NCBI GenBank assembly: GCA_002362735.1
Contig: DEUU01000138.1
Coordinates: forward strand, 1 to 5,695
Length of the DNA stretch: 5,695 nt
Source: Dehalococcoidia bacterium UBA3254
Lineage (GTDB): Bacteria > Chloroflexota > Dehalococcoidia > Dehalococcoidales > UBA3254
Direction of reading: 5' to 3'
Of this stretch, positions 4,419-5,695 are shown piece by piece. The number at the start of each line of letters is the position of its first letter. Positions within the stretch are counted from its first letter, which is position 1. The notes under the pieces were generated by a model, which made no database searches, was not told where the DNA came from, and worked only from the letters and a program-made list of their open reading frames with translations. Position numbers and translations under genes: made by a program.

Positions 4419-5695
4419 ATGGATTACGCTGAACTGCATTGTCATAGCTATTACTCTTTTCATGACGGGGCTTCTTCGCTGGAAGAATTGCTGGTGCGGG
4501 CGAAAGAGCTGGGTTACCGCGCTCTGGCGCTTACCGACCATAATAACCTGTGCGCAGCGATGCGCTTTGCCCAGCTTACCCATTCGCTGGATATCCACGG
4601 TATCACGGGCGCTGAGATAACCCTCAAGAATAACTATCATCTGACCTTGCTGGCCAAAGACCGTCAGGGTTACCGCAACCTCTGCCGGCTCATTACAGCG
4701 GCGCACAGCTCAGGGGAGCGTGATACCCCGGAGCTGGACCCCGCGCTTCTCAAAGATCATGCTGCCGGACTGATCGTCCTGTCCGGGTGTCGGCAGGGAG
4801 AACTGGCGCAGCTGGTCGCCATGTCCCGTCTCCCGGAAGCTAAAAACCTGATCCGGAATTATCTGGAATGGTTCGGCAGCGACAACTATTATCTGGAGCT
4901 TCAGCAAAACCTGGTTAACGGCGACACTGAGCGTAACCGGAAGCTGCTGTCTCTGGCTAGGGAAATGGGCGTCAGGGTAGTGGCCGGGGGTAACGTCCAT
5001 TACCATATCCGGGACCGGCACCAGCTTCAAGATTGTCTGGTATCTATTCGGTACTGCAAAAGCCTGGAAGAGAGTCACCGCGAACGCCGCCCGAATTCGG
5101 AGTTTTACCTGCGTCCCGTGCCGGAACTGGAGTCCCTGTTTCAGGAATGCCCGGAGGCTCTGACCAATACCCTGGAAATTGCGGAGCGCTGCACCTTGGA
5201 CCTGACCCGCGACCTCGACTATATTTTCCCGGATTATCCGGCCCCGGAAGGGCATACCCCGCAGAGCTATCTGGAAAAGCTGTGTTATGATGCCGCCGTC
5301 CGGCGTTACGGCTCCATTACTCCAGAAGTGTGTGAAAGGCTGGGTCAGGAGTTCAGTCTGATTCAAAAGTACAAGCTGGCAGGTTTCCTGCTGATGTACC
5401 ACGAGGTAATCAAACTGGGAAGGGAAGTCATGGTCGAACAGGGGCTGAGCGATCCCTCTCTGACGGTCGAAGAAAATCCGCCGGGGAGAGGCCGCGGGTC
5501 TTCAGTGTCTTTGCTGGCCGGTTACCTGATCGGCCTTTCCCATATTGATCCTTTAAAATATAAACTCTCTCTGGAACGTTTTCTCCCGGCCGATACCATG
5601 AACAATGTGCCGGATATCGATCTTGATTTTCCTCGCAGCATCCGGGAAGACCTGATATTGAGGACCCATCAGAAATGGGGCTGGGAATATGCCGC
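4419..5695 (+). CDS. dnaE2: Error-prone DNA polymerase III alpha subunit, DnaE2/ImuC type (3' end outside window)
   Basis: The frame is open from the ATG at 4419 to the window edge: 425 codons of an expected 1,000 or more. The N-terminus is a PHP domain with ELHCHSYYSFHDGAS (His7, His9), ALTDHNN (Asp40, His41), GAEITL (Glu66) and GGNVHYH (His194). DnaE2-like features include HLTLLAKDRQGYRNLCRLI, LSGCRQGELAQL and RRPNSEFYL. The polymerase core begins with GRGRGSSVSLLAGYLIGL and reaches PDIDLDF (398-404), which carries two of the three catalytic aspartates; the third lies beyond the window. DnaE2 enzymes copy past DNA lesions without proofreading and cause SOS mutagenesis with ImuB. The ATG is the only plausible start, because the frame is closed at 4347 and no other start codon precedes the PHP motif. 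There is no Shine-Dalgarno sequence before it. It is the last visible gene of the LexA-controlled cassette. Confidence 0.93.
   Translation, partial: MDYAELHCHSYYSFHDGASSLEELLVRAKELGYRALALTDHNNLCAAMRFAQLTHSLDIHGITGAEITLKNNYHLTLLAKDRQGYRNLCRLITAAHSSGERDTPELDPALLKDHAAGLIVLSGCRQGELAQLVAMSRLPEAKNLIRNYLEWFGSDNYYLELQQNLVNGDTERNRKLLSLAREMGVRVVAGGNVHYHIRDRHQLQDCLVSIRYCKSLEESHRERRPNSEFYLRPVPELESLFQECPEALTNTLEIAERCTLDLTRDLDYIFPDYPAPEGHTPQSYLEKLCYDAAVRRYGSITPEVCERLGQEFSLIQKYKLAGFLLMYHEVIKLGREVMVEQGLSDPSLTVEENPPGRGRGSSVSLLAGYLIGLSHIDPLKYKLSLERFLPADTMNNVPDIDLDFPRSIREDLILRTHQKWGWEYA

Noticed and set aside
4356..5402. Minus-strand frames 4356-4706 and 4710-5402 and plus-strand frames 4393-4620 and 5033-5290
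   Set aside because: All are shadows of dnaE2, which reads through from 4419 to the window end with uninterrupted PHP and polymerase motifs.

Overview
This window carries five complete protein genes plus one gene cut by the right edge. It looks like a mid-GC bacterium with Gram-positive-type SOS control, because a GAAC-N4-GTTC LexA box lies in a sigma70/sigmaA-type promoter. The MarR protein, the dispersed GTCAT...ATGAC repeat elements and the lipoprotein oxidoreductase recall Chloroflexota (Dehalococcoidia-like) or Peptococcaceae-like Clostridia. This placement is an impression from memory; the sequence alone does not settle it.

Left part (1-1512, minus-strand genes). A strong two-way hairpin terminator (37-77) separates whatever lies to the left from a patatin-like phospholipase (143-949, minus). 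Upstream of that gene, on the same strand, is a MarR-family regulator (1018-1512). The 68-nt gap between them holds a perfect 7-4-7 palindrome. Together they could form a small regulator-effector unit.

Middle (1513-2682). A short divergent promoter region with several inverted repeats lies between marR and a plus-strand lipoprotein of the sulfite oxidase/MsrP-like molybdopterin oxidoreductase superfamily (1724-2401). Behind it is a roughly 145-bp palindromic, MITE/REP-like repeat (2408-2552). Next comes a promoter whose -35/-10 spacer contains the LexA box (2605-2634).

Right part (2683-5695): an SOS-controlled translesion-synthesis ('mutasome') cassette. It holds an ImuB-like Y-family polymerase homologue without catalytic acidic residues (2683-3864), a small DUF6504-like protein (about 3885-4136), and an error-prone DnaE2/ImuC-type DNA polymerase III alpha subunit. 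The polymerase starts at 4419 and runs off the window at 5695, still open. A 282-nt block built of nested inverted repeats, including a second MITE-like element (4224-4326), sits between the small gene and dnaE2. The dnaE2 start codon has no visible Shine-Dalgarno sequence. A 20-codon upstream ORF with a purine-rich leader ends 10 nt before it.

How the genes may work together: after DNA damage, cleavage of LexA would release the promoter at 2605-2634. ImuB would then act as a clamp-binding adaptor (candidate motif QKSLF near its C-terminus) that brings the DnaE2 polymerase to lesions. The small DUF6504-like protein is an accessory of unknown role. No ImuA/RecA-like partner is encoded in the window.
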